Below, piece after piece: positions 8,050 to 16,933 of a DNA stretch of 64,000 nucleotides. This stretch comes from Clostridium sp. (GTDB lineage: Bacteria > Bacillota > Clostridia > Clostridiales > Clostridiaceae). The notes under the pieces were generated by a model, which saw only the letters and a program-made list of their open reading frames with translations, was not told the origin of the DNA and did not search any database. The stretch's first letter is position 1, and each line of letters begins with the position of its first letter. The translations under genes were made by a program, and so were the position numbers. Location: contig JARLHR010000074.1 in NCBI GenBank assembly GCA_031292145.1, forward strand, positions 1 to 64,000. Direction: 5' to 3'.

Positions 8050-8835
8050 ATGAAGAAAGCAGTATTTTTTGATGTTGATGGAACTTTATTGGACTGTTTA
8101 AATGGAATAACAGACATTACGCATAGAGTAAAAGATGCTATACGTGCATTGCAAGTAAAAGGAAATTATGTTTTTATTGCTACAGGCAGACCATATGCTT
8201 TTCTAAATGAAGCTTTACGTAATTTTGGATTTGATGGTTTTGTGCTTACCAATGGAGCATATGTAAAAGTTAAAGATAAATGCATATATAAGAAATCTAT
8301 TAAGAAAGAACTGGTAAAAGAATTAGCATATAATTTAGAAGAACTTAATATTGAATATATATTGCAGGGGGAAACATATTCGTATATTAAAGATGAATAT
8401 AAAAAGCTACATTCATTATATGATGCTTACAGTATATCTAAAAAATATTTAGAAGGTAATTACAATCTTGAAGAAGTAGACATATATAAAGTGGAAATGT
8501 TATGTAATGATAAAAAAGGAATAGATTATTGCTTATCTCTAGGTGATGACAATTTTGATTATGTTCATAATGTAGAAGGAGGCTCTTTTGAATTATATTC
8601 AAAAACAAATTCAAAAGCTTCTGGAATTTTAAAAGTACTGGATTTTTTAGATATACCCTTAGAAAATAGTTATGCTTTTGGAGATGGAAAAAATGACATA
8701 GAAATGTTATCTACAGTAGGCTGTGGAATAGCGATGGGAAATGCTGATGATTATGTAAAGAGTTATGCTAAAAAAGTTACAGATACTGTACAAAATGATG
8801 GAGTTGCCTTGGAAATAGAAAAGTTTATTTTATAA
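8050..8835 (+). CDS. HAD-superfamily phosphatase, Cof/YidA type
   Basis: The 261-residue cytoplasmic enzyme is a type IIB HAD phosphatase acting on sugar phosphates or related metabolites. Motif I, D-V-D-G-T-L-L-D, supplies the nucleophile Asp8 and acid/base Asp10. The A-T-G-R-P motif II is near residue 43, a large cap follows, then a lysine (NSKASGILKVL) and motif IV GDGKNDIEML with Mg-binding aspartates near residue 215. The end, GIAMGNADDYVKSYAKKVT, is the standard Cof tail. GAAGGGGAAGAAG precedes the ATG. Divergent pairing with a DeoR regulator supports a role in detoxifying or recycling a sugar phosphate. Confidence 0.88.
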   Translation: MKKAVFFDVDGTLLDCLNGITDITHRVKDAIRALQVKGNYVFIATGRPYAFLNEALRNFGFDGFVLTNGAYVKVKDKCIYKKSIKKELVKELAYNLEELNIEYILQGETYSYIKDEYKKLHSLYDAYSISKKYLEGNYNLEEVDIYKVEMLCNDKKGIDYCLSLGDDNFDYVHNVEGGSFELYSKTNSKASGILKVLDFLDIPLENSYAFGDGKNDIEMLSTVGCGIAMGNADDYVKSYAKKVTDTVQNDGVALEIEKFIL

Positions 8836-8886
8836 TACGATTAATGGAAAAGACTACGTTATATCCGTTACGGTGAACCTTGTTAT

Positions 8887-8925
8887 AAAAAAATCTACCA
8901 CATAATAAGCAGGGTAGATTTTTTA
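8887..8925 (+). terminator. Intrinsic terminator after the HAD gene
   Basis: AAAAAATCTACC pairs with GGTAGATTTTTT around a 12-base loop. Confidence 0.85.
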
Positions 8926-9015
8926 TTTTGTTTCTTAAAAATAACAATCAAATCCGTTTTTAATAAATATATTTTTATATAATATCGTTTTGTTAAAGTG
9001 ATCTTATTAAGGAGT

Positions 9016-10527
9016 TTAACACTGCCGTTTACACACGTGAGCTATCTGTGACGTACCAATGATTTTGCCAGATAAATTCAATGCATTTACTTGAAAATAT
9101 GGACAACCTAAATTAACGTGAATTTTTGTCTCAAACCCGGTGCGAGGAGTACAAACTACTATCGCTGACAATTTATCAGGTGTCGGACCAGCTAGTACCT
9201 GCCAAGCGACAGTTTCAGTTGAACCGTTCCATGATGCATAAACAGTAGCATACCTATATGATAGAACTGCAGCAATACTAGGTGGATAAAGCGGCCGACC
9301 TATCCATTTGTTTTTAAATGCCCTATAAGAAAGATTTTTATTAGGAAACTGCATATCATATAAAAAATTTAATGAAGGATTTTCTTTAATATTACCAGCA
9401 TTTTTAAATTCAGAAAGATATGGTTCCTGTCCCCATCCAACGAATTGGTTTTCATTGGATAAATTTTGAAGGTTTCCTTGGCTTGGAACATATAGCGCTG
9501 GATCATGATAATAAGTTCGATCTACATCTGCAGTCATGTTTTGGAAATCGAGCCGAAGTATTAAGCCGCGTGCTTGACCATCAGGTGGAGTGCTTGAGGA
9601 AGCACAACAAGCGTCATCAAACATACTTATCATGTTTTCTGGTCTATGTCGGGCATTATGTTGCCAAGAAAATTTTGCGTTTGGACCAAATTTAAAATTA
9701 TTTTGATTTCCACCAAGCTGCCAAATTATATTTCCAGTTTCTTTATCAATATTATAAATGGCCCACATGTTACGCATGCTAATTAAGAGGGTATTGTTTG
9801 GCCCTTCTTCAACTGAATTCACGTGGAAGCAGTCCCAAATATTATTAGAGTTTGTTGCAGATGATGCTGGTAACATGGAGTCGGCCGGATTAATATGAGC
9901 AAGTACATTCCAAAAGAAAAGAAGCTGGCCTGTCTCAAGATCTACTTCTTGAATGGAGTAGTTGTCAAAATATCCATTTTCTGGACCTCCATAAGGTGTT
10001 AGATCTGCCGATACTTGCTTCACTGCAGTAAACAAGGCTGTATTTCGCTTTGTAATAATAAATTCGTGAACATCAGCAGTGAATCCTTTTTGTGCTTTTA
10101 GCTTTTTAATAATTTCATAATTCTGATTTATAATTTGAAAATAAGCACCAGGTTCGGGATCTCCTGCTGGAAGATTAGGATCGGCAGACTGAGTTCCTGA
10201 TATGGTGCCTTGCCACATAGTAAGAACTGGTCGTCCATGGTAGGATTGTACTCTAAAGTTCGAATTTTGTGTATATATGCTATCCAGAGGTCTGAACCAG
10301 ACTGGATTACCCATTTGATCCATGATCAGTGCGCCGGTTTGACCAATCATAGTTTCTTCATACGCAGTATATGGAGCAACGAATATTAGGCCGGGAGCTG
10401 TTCCAGGCTTATTAATATTTAAATTAACCTTCATGGGATGCAAGGCAGGAGCCGAAACAAAGTTCCATACCTTTTGCTTCGAATTATTTTCGGATGTTTG
10501 TGATGAGCTAAAGTTATCTATTCCCAT
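9016..10527 (-). CDS. Arylsulfotransferase (ASST)-family protein
   Basis: The protein has 503 residues from the ATG at 10527 (AGGAG with a 6-base gap; the ATG at 10533 abuts the site). It matches the arylsulfotransferase-like (Arylsulfotran_2) pattern, a six-bladed propeller. Characteristic segments are VHEFIITKRNTALFTA, DCFHVNSVEEGPNNTLLISM, W-Q-L-G-G-N and W-Q-H-N-A-R-H, whose histidines are candidates for the sulfo-accepting residue. The C-terminal 90 residues form a beta-sandwich-like extension (YASWNGSTETVAWQVL). No signal peptide is seen, which is unusual since classic ASSTs are exported. Codon use is visibly GC-richer than its neighbours and it is monocistronic, suggesting transfer. 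The donor and acceptor are unknown. Confidence 0.75.
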   Translation of the reverse strand: MGIDNFSSSQTSENNSKQKVWNFVSAPALHPMKVNLNINKPGTAPGLIFVAPYTAYEETMIGQTGALIMDQMGNPVWFRPLDSIYTQNSNFRVQSYHGRPVLTMWQGTISGTQSADPNLPAGDPEPGAYFQIINQNYEIIKKLKAQKGFTADVHEFIITKRNTALFTAVKQVSADLTPYGGPENGYFDNYSIQEVDLETGQLLFFWNVLAHINPADSMLPASSATNSNNIWDCFHVNSVEEGPNNTLLISMRNMWAIYNIDKETGNIIWQLGGNQNNFKFGPNAKFSWQHNARHRPENMISMFDDACCASSSTPPDGQARGLILRLDFQNMTADVDRTYYHDPALYVPSQGNLQNLSNENQFVGWGQEPYLSEFKNAGNIKENPSLNFLYDMQFPNKNLSYRAFKNKWIGRPLYPPSIAAVLSYRYATVYASWNGSTETVAWQVLAGPTPDKLSAIVVCTPRTGFETKIHVNLGCPYFQVNALNLSGKIIGTSQIAHVCKRQC

Positions 10528-10816
10528 TGTCATCTCCTATTATCGTTATAAATGTTAACCACTAAAAATTGGTTCTTTAGTACAATATATAGAATTCGTC
10601 TGAAAATAGTTACGCCTTGGGGACGAAAATATTTAGTCTTAATCCTTAGATTGAGCATTGCTTTATTTTTGTATTAAATACTAAAAGTATAGGCAAATTT
10701 TATTTTATTATATAAATTAACAAAAGGTATTAAAAATATTAGGAAAGAGCACATTATAATATGTATCAATAAATATATTAATTATGTTAAATTATTTAAT
10801 ATAAAGGAGTATAAAA

Positions 10817-12952
10817 TTGAAGAAGTTTATAATATTTTTAATAATAATTATTTTATCAGCTTTCTTAAGTTTTAAATATATATACTTAATCAGAAACAAA
10901 ACTTCAGTATATACTGGTGATGGAATATCTTATATATCTAGAGTTGATAATAAATCATTTTATATATACAGATATGGAAAATGGGAGAAGTCCTTTGTTA
11001 AAGGAGTAAATATCGGAGCATCAAAACCTGGTACTTTTCCAGGGGAACTACCCATAACAAAAGCAGATTACCTTAGGTGGTTTAAAGAAATATCTGATAT
11101 GAATGCTGACACAATAAGGGTATATACAATACTTAATCCAGAGTTTTATGGTGCATTATATGAGTATAATAAAACAGCGTTAAAACCTCTATATATCTTT
11201 CAGGGAGTATGGGTTAATGAAGATGATATATCAAAACTTGAAGATGCTCATAATCCAATAATCAAAAATGGATTTAAGGAAGATATAAAAACGCTAATTA
11301 ATATAATTCATGGAAATGCTAATATTCCACAGAAATACGGATATGCTAGTGGAGTATATACAGAAGATGTATCTCCTTATGTAATGGGATGGATATTAGG
11401 AATTGAATGGGACCCAAACTTTGTGCAAAATACAAATAAAGTAAATAAAAATACTACTAATTTTACTGGAAAGTATTTGTATACAGAAAATGCCTCACCT
11501 TTTGAAGTGTTTTTAGCTGAGTGTGGAGATTATGCTATAGACTGTGAAACTGAAAAATATAATATGCAAAGACCATTAAGTTTTACTAACTGGGCTACGA
11601 CAGACACGTTAAAACATCCAAACGAACCCCTTAAAAATGAAGATTTAGTTGAAGTGAACACAGAAAATATAAAGGAAAGTGATTCCTTTAAACCTGGACT
11701 TTTTGCATCCTACCACATATATCCCTACTATCCGGATTTTATGAATTATCAGCATGAGTATGCAGCATTTAAAGATAATGAGGGCAAGATAAATACTTAC
11801 AAAGCTTATTTAAGGGATTTAATAAAAGAACATACAGTTCCGGTTTTAGTTGCAGAATTTGGTATACCAGCATCAAGAGGAATGGCTCATAAAAATATTT
11901 ATATGGGATATAATCAAGGCGATATAGATGAAAAAAATCAAGGAGAAATGAATGCAGCTATGCTAAAGAATATTTATGATGAAGGTTATACTGGAGGATT
12001 GGTTTTTACATGGCAGGATGAATGGTTTAAGAGAACTTGGAATACTATGGATTTAGATTTATCAGATAGAAGGCCTAACTGGTCTAATCCCCAAACTAAT
12101 GAACAGGAATTTGGAATTTTAGCCTTTGATCCTGGGAAAGATAAAAGTATATGTTATGTAGATGGAGATATTTCTGATTGGAAAAATGATAAACCTTTAA
12201 TTAACACTCCTAATATGAAACTATATGTTAAAAGCGATGAGAAGTATTTATATATCATGGGAGATATTAAAGGATTCGATTTTGAAAAAGATAAAAATTT
12301 TTTTCCTATAGACATAACTCCAAGCTCTGGAAACTTAACATATGGTGATTATAATATAACATTTAAAAGACCAACAGACATGGTTATTGTATTGGATAAA
12401 TATGGTGGATCAAAAATAGTTACAGATTCTTATTATGATGTTTTTTATTATTTGTACGCAAAACAATTAAAAATAATAGATGAAAATTCAGCTTATGAGA
12501 AAAAGAGTAGTGGAATTTTCAATCCCATATATTTATGTTTGAATAAATCATTATATTTACCAGAAGATAAAATAACATTGCCCTTAGAAAAATATGAAAC
12601 TGGTAAATTACTTCTAGGAGATGCTAATCCAGATCATAGGGAATTTAATTCATTAACTGATTATGCTGTTAATAAAGATAAGGTAGAAATTAGAATACCT
12701 TGGCAGCTTTTAAATGTTATGGATCCATCTACAAAAATGATTATGGATGATTTCTATACTAAAAATGAAATAACACCATTAAAAATATCTGGACTCTACA
12801 TAGGTGGAATTTTAATTAACAACAATGCTGTTACTCAAAATAGCAATATGGAATTTTATAACTGGGAAGAATGGGAGGCACCAACTTATCACGAAAGATT
12901 AAAACCTTCTTATGACATATTAAAAAAAGCTTTTAAATCAATTGGATCTTGA
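10817..12952 (+). CDS. Membrane-anchored glycoside-hydrolase-like protein of a polysaccharide operon
   Basis: The 711-residue protein starts at a TTG with AAAGGAG seven bases upstream. An N-terminal helix (residues 1-25) anchors it outside the membrane. Residues about 60-440 look like a clan-A (beta/alpha)8 glycosidase: FVKGVNIGASKPGTFPGE, NADTIRVYTI, LGIEWDP, then PVLVAEFGIPASRG, where the glutamate is the likely nucleophile, and FTWQDEWFKRTW. Residues about 450-711 resemble a CBM9/DOMON-like beta sandwich beginning with DGDISDWKND. It is the first gene of an operon with a HEAT-repeat protein and a GT2 synthase, so it probably trims or branches the exported glycan. The exact GH family is not recognised. 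Confidence 0.65.
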   Translation: MKKFIIFLIIIILSAFLSFKYIYLIRNKTSVYTGDGISYISRVDNKSFYIYRYGKWEKSFVKGVNIGASKPGTFPGELPITKADYLRWFKEISDMNADTIRVYTILNPEFYGALYEYNKTALKPLYIFQGVWVNEDDISKLEDAHNPIIKNGFKEDIKTLINIIHGNANIPQKYGYASGVYTEDVSPYVMGWILGIEWDPNFVQNTNKVNKNTTNFTGKYLYTENASPFEVFLAECGDYAIDCETEKYNMQRPLSFTNWATTDTLKHPNEPLKNEDLVEVNTENIKESDSFKPGLFASYHIYPYYPDFMNYQHEYAAFKDNEGKINTYKAYLRDLIKEHTVPVLVAEFGIPASRGMAHKNIYMGYNQGDIDEKNQGEMNAAMLKNIYDEGYTGGLVFTWQDEWFKRTWNTMDLDLSDRRPNWSNPQTNEQEFGILAFDPGKDKSICYVDGDISDWKNDKPLINTPNMKLYVKSDEKYLYIMGDIKGFDFEKDKNFFPIDITPSSGNLTYGDYNITFKRPTDMVIVLDKYGGSKIVTDSYYDVFYYLYAKQLKIIDENSAYEKKSSGIFNPIYLCLNKSLYLPEDKITLPLEKYETGKLLLGDANPDHREFNSLTDYAVNKDKVEIRIPWQLLNVMDPSTKMIMDDFYTKNEITPLKISGLYIGGILINNNAVTQNSNMEFYNWEEWEAPTYHERLKPSYDILKKAFKSIGS

Positions 12953-12997
12953 TTTTATATTGTAGAAAAGTTACTTTTTTAGAATGAAGAGGCTGAT

Positions 12998-14158
12998 ATG
13001 GAGCGATATATTTACCTATCAATAATATTTTTTTCACTAATAATATTTTTTTTATATATCTACATTGTGTATGAAAAATTAGTAGAAACCTACAAGAGTA
13101 AGAGAATACAAAAATACGCTAAAGAATTAGTGCCGTATATTGACTCTGTTGTTAATGAACTTATCAATGGAAAAGATGCTGATTTCTCTACACTAGAAAA
13201 TCTTAAAACGATTTGTAAAAATAAAGATAAAAGAGAAATTGTAGAAAAAAGATTACTACATTACTTTGAAAATTTTACAGGTGAATTTTTACCAAAGCTT
13301 ATTGACTTATACGAGTATATAGAAATCATTCAATATGAAATTAAAAACTTAAAAAATCGAGATAACTTTAAAAAAGCCTTAGCGGCTAAACGTCTAGGTG
13401 AATTTCGAAGTAAGAAGTCAATTGGCACACTCTTACAGGAGATTAACCTAACAAACAGAGATGTAAAATATAATATTCTTTTGGCACTTGCAAAGATTGG
13501 AGAAGAAGATTCATTTGTTGAGGCATTTAAAAATATTGATTCAGCAGTAATTTTAAGTGAAAGAAGCTTAATAGAAATAGTTGACAGTTTTGAAGGGGAT
13601 AAAAATAAAATTTATAAATCTATGATAAATTCAGATGATAGTTTTATTGCTTCTGTATTTATTAAATCTGCGGGAAATAATAAAAATATATCCTTAAGCC
13701 ATGAAATGTCAAAATATTTATTTAGTGGAGACAAGGAGCTGCGAATTGCATCAGTAAAGGCTATTGGCAGCATTGGGGATGAGACACATTTAGATACTAT
13801 GATAAGCCTTTTAGAAGATATAGAATGGGAAGTACGAGCAGTAGCCGCAAGAGCTCTTGGAAATTTTACTAATGATAAAATACTAATTCCACTCGTAAAG
13901 GCACTTTCTGATTCAGAGTGGTATGTAAGATTTAATGCAGCTACATCCATATTGAACCATAGAGAAGGAATGACTGTAGTTTCTTATGTTTTTCAAGAAG
14001 AAGATAAATTTGCGAAGGATATCATTATATCAGCAATAGAAAACTCATCTAATAATACTATTTACTTATATGAAACATCTACTGATCCAGAGAAAAAAGC
14101 ATTAGCTCTAAAAATAAAGGAATATATTAGTACCAGAAATAAGGAGTCTGATATATGA
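12998..14158 (+). CDS. Membrane-anchored HEAT-repeat protein
   Basis: The 386-residue protein has one N-terminal transmembrane helix (about residues 5-26), a helical stretch, and HEAT/PBS-type repeats in the C-terminal two thirds. The clearest repeats are LRIASVKAIGSIGDETHLDT, WEVRAVAARALGNF and WYVRFNAATSILNH. Such solenoids bind partner proteins. It sits 45 bases after the glycosidase gene and overlaps the GT2 gene by four bases (ATGA), so translation is coupled. Inference: it is an assembly or regulatory scaffold for the membrane synthase, placed on the cytoplasmic or outer face depending on orientation, which I cannot decide. Confidence 0.7.
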   Translation: MERYIYLSIIFFSLIIFFLYIYIVYEKLVETYKSKRIQKYAKELVPYIDSVVNELINGKDADFSTLENLKTICKNKDKREIVEKRLLHYFENFTGEFLPKLIDLYEYIEIIQYEIKNLKNRDNFKKALAAKRLGEFRSKKSIGTLLQEINLTNRDVKYNILLALAKIGEEDSFVEAFKNIDSAVILSERSLIEIVDSFEGDKNKIYKSMINSDDSFIASVFIKSAGNNKNISLSHEMSKYLFSGDKELRIASVKAIGSIGDETHLDTMISLLEDIEWEVRAVAARALGNFTNDKILIPLVKALSDSEWYVRFNAATSILNHREGMTVVSYVFQEEDKFAKDIIISAIENSSNNTIYLYETSTDPEKKALALKIKEYISTRNKESDI

Positions 14159-15564
14159 ATACAGAATTTATTAATCAAATAATCATAAATTTTAATAATA
14201 TTATACTTTATTATGTGCTAGCTATTAATGCAGTATATTTTACGCAATTAATTTTATCAGCTTTTAGCTTATATGATTATATTAAAAAAATGCATTATTC
14301 CGATTATAAGAAATATACGGCTTCAACAAATATGATACCTATTTCTGTACTAGTGCCTGCTTACAATGAGGAAAGTACTATAGTAGACAATATAAAATCT
14401 TTATTAGCTTTAAATTATCCTTCGCATGAAGTTATTGTTATTAATGATGGTTCGAAGGATGATACTTTTAAAAAAATATTTGAAGCTTATAATTTAAAAG
14501 AAATAAGTCAGCCAGTAAGATATTTAATAAAAACAAAAAAAATTAAAGGTATATATAAAAATATCGATATTCCAAAACTTACTTTAGTGGATAAGGAAAA
14601 TGGCGGTAAAGCAGATGCTCTCAATGTTGGAATAAATCTATCAAAATATCCGGTATTCACATCTATTGATGCAGATTCAATGCTTGAAAGCGATTCTTTA
14701 GTTAGAGTAATAAGGCCATTTATTGAAGAGAAGTTAACAGTAGCAGTTGGTGGAATTGTTAGAATTGTTAATGGAAGTAAGATTAAAGATGGAAAAGTGG
14801 AAGCTATTGGGCTTCCTAAAAATGCTCTCGCAATGTTTCAGATTGTTGAATATTTACGAGCATTTCTTACAGGAAGAATGGGTTGGGATGCATTAGGGTG
14901 TTTATTAATTATTTCTGGAGCGTTTGGAGCATTTAGAAAGGATGTAGTTGTACAGGTAGGTGGATATAGTAGCAATACTATTGGTGAAGATATGGAATTA
15001 GTGGTTAAGATTCATGAATATTTAAGAAAAAATAAATCCAAGTATAGAATAAAATTTATACCAGATCCTGTTTGCTGGACACAGGCACCTGAAAAAATAA
15101 AGGATTTAAGAGGACAAAGAAGAAGATGGCAAATTGGTTTAATGGATAGCTTATTTAGACACAAGGAGCTATTACTAAATCCAAGGTATGGCATAATAGG
15201 AATGTTTGGAGTTCCATACTTTTGGATTTTTGAAATGTTAGGTCCGGTAATTGAAACCTTAGGATATATATTCATTCCTTTATCTTATATTTTAGGGCTA
15301 CTCAACATCAAATATTTTATTTTGTTCTTAGTTTCATCAATACTTTATGGTATAATATTGTCTATAGGGGCAATTTTGCTAGAAGAATATACTTTTAGTA
15401 AATATCCATCTATTAAACAGCTATTAAGACTTTCGTGGTATGGTGTTTTAGAGAACTTTGGATATAGACAGATGACAACGTTTTTTAAAATAGACGCAAT
15501 TGTAAGATTTAAAAAGTTTAGAAATAGCTGGGGTAAAATAAAAAGATCAAGTTTTAGTAATTAA
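14155..15564 (+). CDS. Processive GT2 polysaccharide synthase (PgaC/BcsA/HasA-like)
   Basis: The 469-residue membrane glycosyltransferase has one N-terminal helix, a cytoplasmic GT-A domain and three to four C-terminal helices. All synthase motifs are visible: PAYNEESTIVDN, IVINDGSKDD, the ENGGKADALN loop, SIDADSM (DxD), GEDMEL and the product-gripping Q-R-R-R-W. This is the plan of poly-N-acetylglucosamine, cellulose and hyaluronan synthases, which polymerise and export a beta-glycan. AAGGAG lies before the ATG, which overlaps the HEAT gene stop. A cyclic-di-GMP riboswitch lies immediately downstream, so exopolysaccharide output here is probably linked to that second messenger. The sugar polymerised cannot be told. 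Confidence 0.85.
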   Translation: MNTEFINQIIINFNNIILYYVLAINAVYFTQLILSAFSLYDYIKKMHYSDYKKYTASTNMIPISVLVPAYNEESTIVDNIKSLLALNYPSHEVIVINDGSKDDTFKKIFEAYNLKEISQPVRYLIKTKKIKGIYKNIDIPKLTLVDKENGGKADALNVGINLSKYPVFTSIDADSMLESDSLVRVIRPFIEEKLTVAVGGIVRIVNGSKIKDGKVEAIGLPKNALAMFQIVEYLRAFLTGRMGWDALGCLLIISGAFGAFRKDVVVQVGGYSSNTIGEDMELVVKIHEYLRKNKSKYRIKFIPDPVCWTQAPEKIKDLRGQRRRWQIGLMDSLFRHKELLLNPRYGIIGMFGVPYFWIFEMLGPVIETLGYIFIPLSYILGLLNIKYFILFLVSSILYGIILSIGAILLEEYTFSKYPSIKQLLRLSWYGVLENFGYRQMTTFFKIDAIVRFKKFRNSWGKIKRSSFSN

Positions 15565-15596
15565 TAAAATATAGAACTAATTAACTAATGATAAAT

Positions 15597-15682
15597 GAAA
15601 AAGGCAAACCTGTTGAAAGGCAGGGACGCAAAACCATGGGCCTAAACAGTTGTATCCGATAGCTAGCATCTGTAACGCGACC
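15597..15682 (+). ncRNA. Cyclic-di-GMP-I (GEMM-I) riboswitch aptamer
   Basis: The conserved core is present in order: GGCAAACC, a stem with the GAAA tetraloop, GGGACGCAAA, a short CC-ATG-GG hairpin, GGCCTAAAC, then a second stem with ATAGCTAGCATCTGTAAC, matching the tetraloop-receptor arm of GEMM-I RNAs. The aptamer is on the + strand, just after the GT2 gene and 180 bases before a secreted-protein gene. It senses cyclic di-GMP, the sessile/motile switch signal. Confidence 0.9.
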
Positions 15683-15862
15683 CCTTCTTCAAGTGGGAGA
15701 TAACGGTTGCACCCTTCTGGATGAGATGCCCCTTGAGGGGAGAAGTTCAACTAAGATTCAGATGGATCAAACCCACCTGAATCTTAGTTGAACTTGATAC
15801 TGCATGGTTGCCAGGAATCTTCTTTTAGGAGGCTCCAGGCCTAACTAAAAGGAGGAGTAAAC
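15683..15862 (+). promoter_or_regulatory. Long expression platform of the c-di-GMP riboswitch
   Basis: The 180-base segment holds a perfect 19-bp hairpin (15743-15761 with 15777-15795, 15-base loop) that has no T-run, so it is not a standard terminator. Nearer the gene, TTCTTTTAG (15820-15828) can pair with CTAAAAGGA (15845-15853) and cover part of the AAAGGAGG ribosome site; a second AGGAGG lies at 15827-15832. Control at translation initiation is the likely mechanism (inference). Confidence 0.6.
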
Positions 15863-16762
15863 ATGTCAATGTCAAAATTCTTTACAGCATTATTTCTTAC
15901 TATAGTTTTGATTATGCCAGCAAATACAGCTTATGCAATTCAAAATAGTAATCAAACTAAGAATCAGCAATACTCTACATGGCTTTGGGATACAAGCCAA
16001 ATTGTAAAATCTCCAGATGAAATTCTTAATTTTCTTTCAACTAATAATGTGAAAATTCTATATCTTCAAATTGATTATAATCTAAATCCTGATGCTTATA
16101 GAAGCTTCATTAAAAAAGCCTCTATGAAAAATATTAGTGTACATGCATTAGATGGGTCTTCTGATTGGGTATCTGATAGCGGAACTAACAAGCAAAAAAT
16201 CTTTTTTGATTGGTTAACAAAATTTCAAAATACGTCATCAGCTAACGAAAAGTTCAATGGTGTTCATTTAGATGTAGAACCTTACTTAAACCCGGATTAT
16301 AATATAAATATGAATAAAACTTTAGAAAGCTATCAAGCTTTTTTATTAAATTCTCTTAGCAATAGCAATTATTTAGGATTGTCATTATCCATTGATATAC
16401 CGTTTTGGTTTGACGGGGTAAACTATAATACCAAATACGGAACTGGTTCATTAGCTGATTGGATTATGAAAAATACAAAGAATGCTGTAATTATGGTATA
16501 TAGAGATAATGCGGCAGGCGATAATGGAATAATTAATTTGGCTTCAAAGGAACTAGCTTTAGGTAAATTGTATAATGCTGATGTCAGTATTGCCGTTGAA
16601 ACACAAAAGTCTGATGAAGGAAACTATGTCAGCTTCTATGAAGAAGGAGTTAATTGTATGAATAGAGAGTTAGATAAAGTATATACGAGTTATAAGAATA
16701 ACTCTAGCTTTGGTGGTTTTGCAATTCATAATGTAATGAGCTGGATGAAACTTAAAAAATAA
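15863..16762 (+). CDS. Secreted TIM-barrel glycosidase-like protein under c-di-GMP control
   Basis: The 299-residue protein has a clear signal peptide (residues 1-25, cleavage after A-Y-A). The mature part reads as a small (beta/alpha)8 domain: STWLWDTSQI, KILYLQIDYN, VHALDGSSDW, then GVHLDVEPY (Asp137 and Glu139), SLSIDIPFWF, AVIMVYRDNA, SIAVETQ and GGFAIHNVMSW. The L-D-V-E-P motif at the fourth strand resembles catalytic sites of GH18-like or putative GHL families, but I do not recognise the exact family. Ribosome site AAAGGAGG precedes the ATG. The c-di-GMP riboswitch upstream and the exopolysaccharide operon before it suggest that it acts on the extracellular matrix. Confidence 0.65.
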   Translation: MSMSKFFTALFLTIVLIMPANTAYAIQNSNQTKNQQYSTWLWDTSQIVKSPDEILNFLSTNNVKILYLQIDYNLNPDAYRSFIKKASMKNISVHALDGSSDWVSDSGTNKQKIFFDWLTKFQNTSSANEKFNGVHLDVEPYLNPDYNINMNKTLESYQAFLLNSLSNSNYLGLSLSIDIPFWFDGVNYNTKYGTGSLADWIMKNTKNAVIMVYRDNAAGDNGIINLASKELALGKLYNADVSIAVETQKSDEGNYVSFYEEGVNCMNRELDKVYTSYKNNSSFGGFAIHNVMSWMKLKK

Positions 16763-16822
16763 AAGGATTCAATTGAAATTAAAAATGGAAATTCACTTTA
16801 AATGTTTGCCATCATTTTAGGA

Positions 16823-16850
16823 AGCCCATCTAACTTAGATGTGGCTTTTT
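16823..16850 (+). terminator. Intrinsic terminator after the riboswitch-controlled gene
   Basis: AGCC-CATCT pairs with AGATG-GGCT, followed by TTTTTC. Confidence 0.6.
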
Positions 16851-16855
16851 CTTTT

Positions 16856-16898
16856 AAGGCTCTCAATGTAGTTAATTATATTGAGGGCCTTCTTTTTT
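16856..16898. terminator. Bidirectional terminator between convergent genes
   Basis: AAGGCTCTCAAT pairs with ATTGAGGGCCTT and is followed by a T-run on the + strand; the minus strand also reads into T-rich sequence. A closely similar hairpin occurs at 57370-57408. Confidence 0.75.
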
Positions 16899-16933
16899 TA
16901 TTAAAATTTGAATTAATCAAATTTTTTGTTATA

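Noticed and set aside
13612..13950. Minus-strand open frame of 112 codons inside the HEAT-repeat gene
   Set aside because: It is the antisense of a clear repeat protein, with no ribosome site.
15683..15862. Possible group I self-splicing intron attached to the c-di-GMP aptamer, as known in C. difficile
   Set aside because: The segment is only 180 bases, and I could not place the P3-P7 core; the GTTCAAC match belongs to a simple perfect hairpin.
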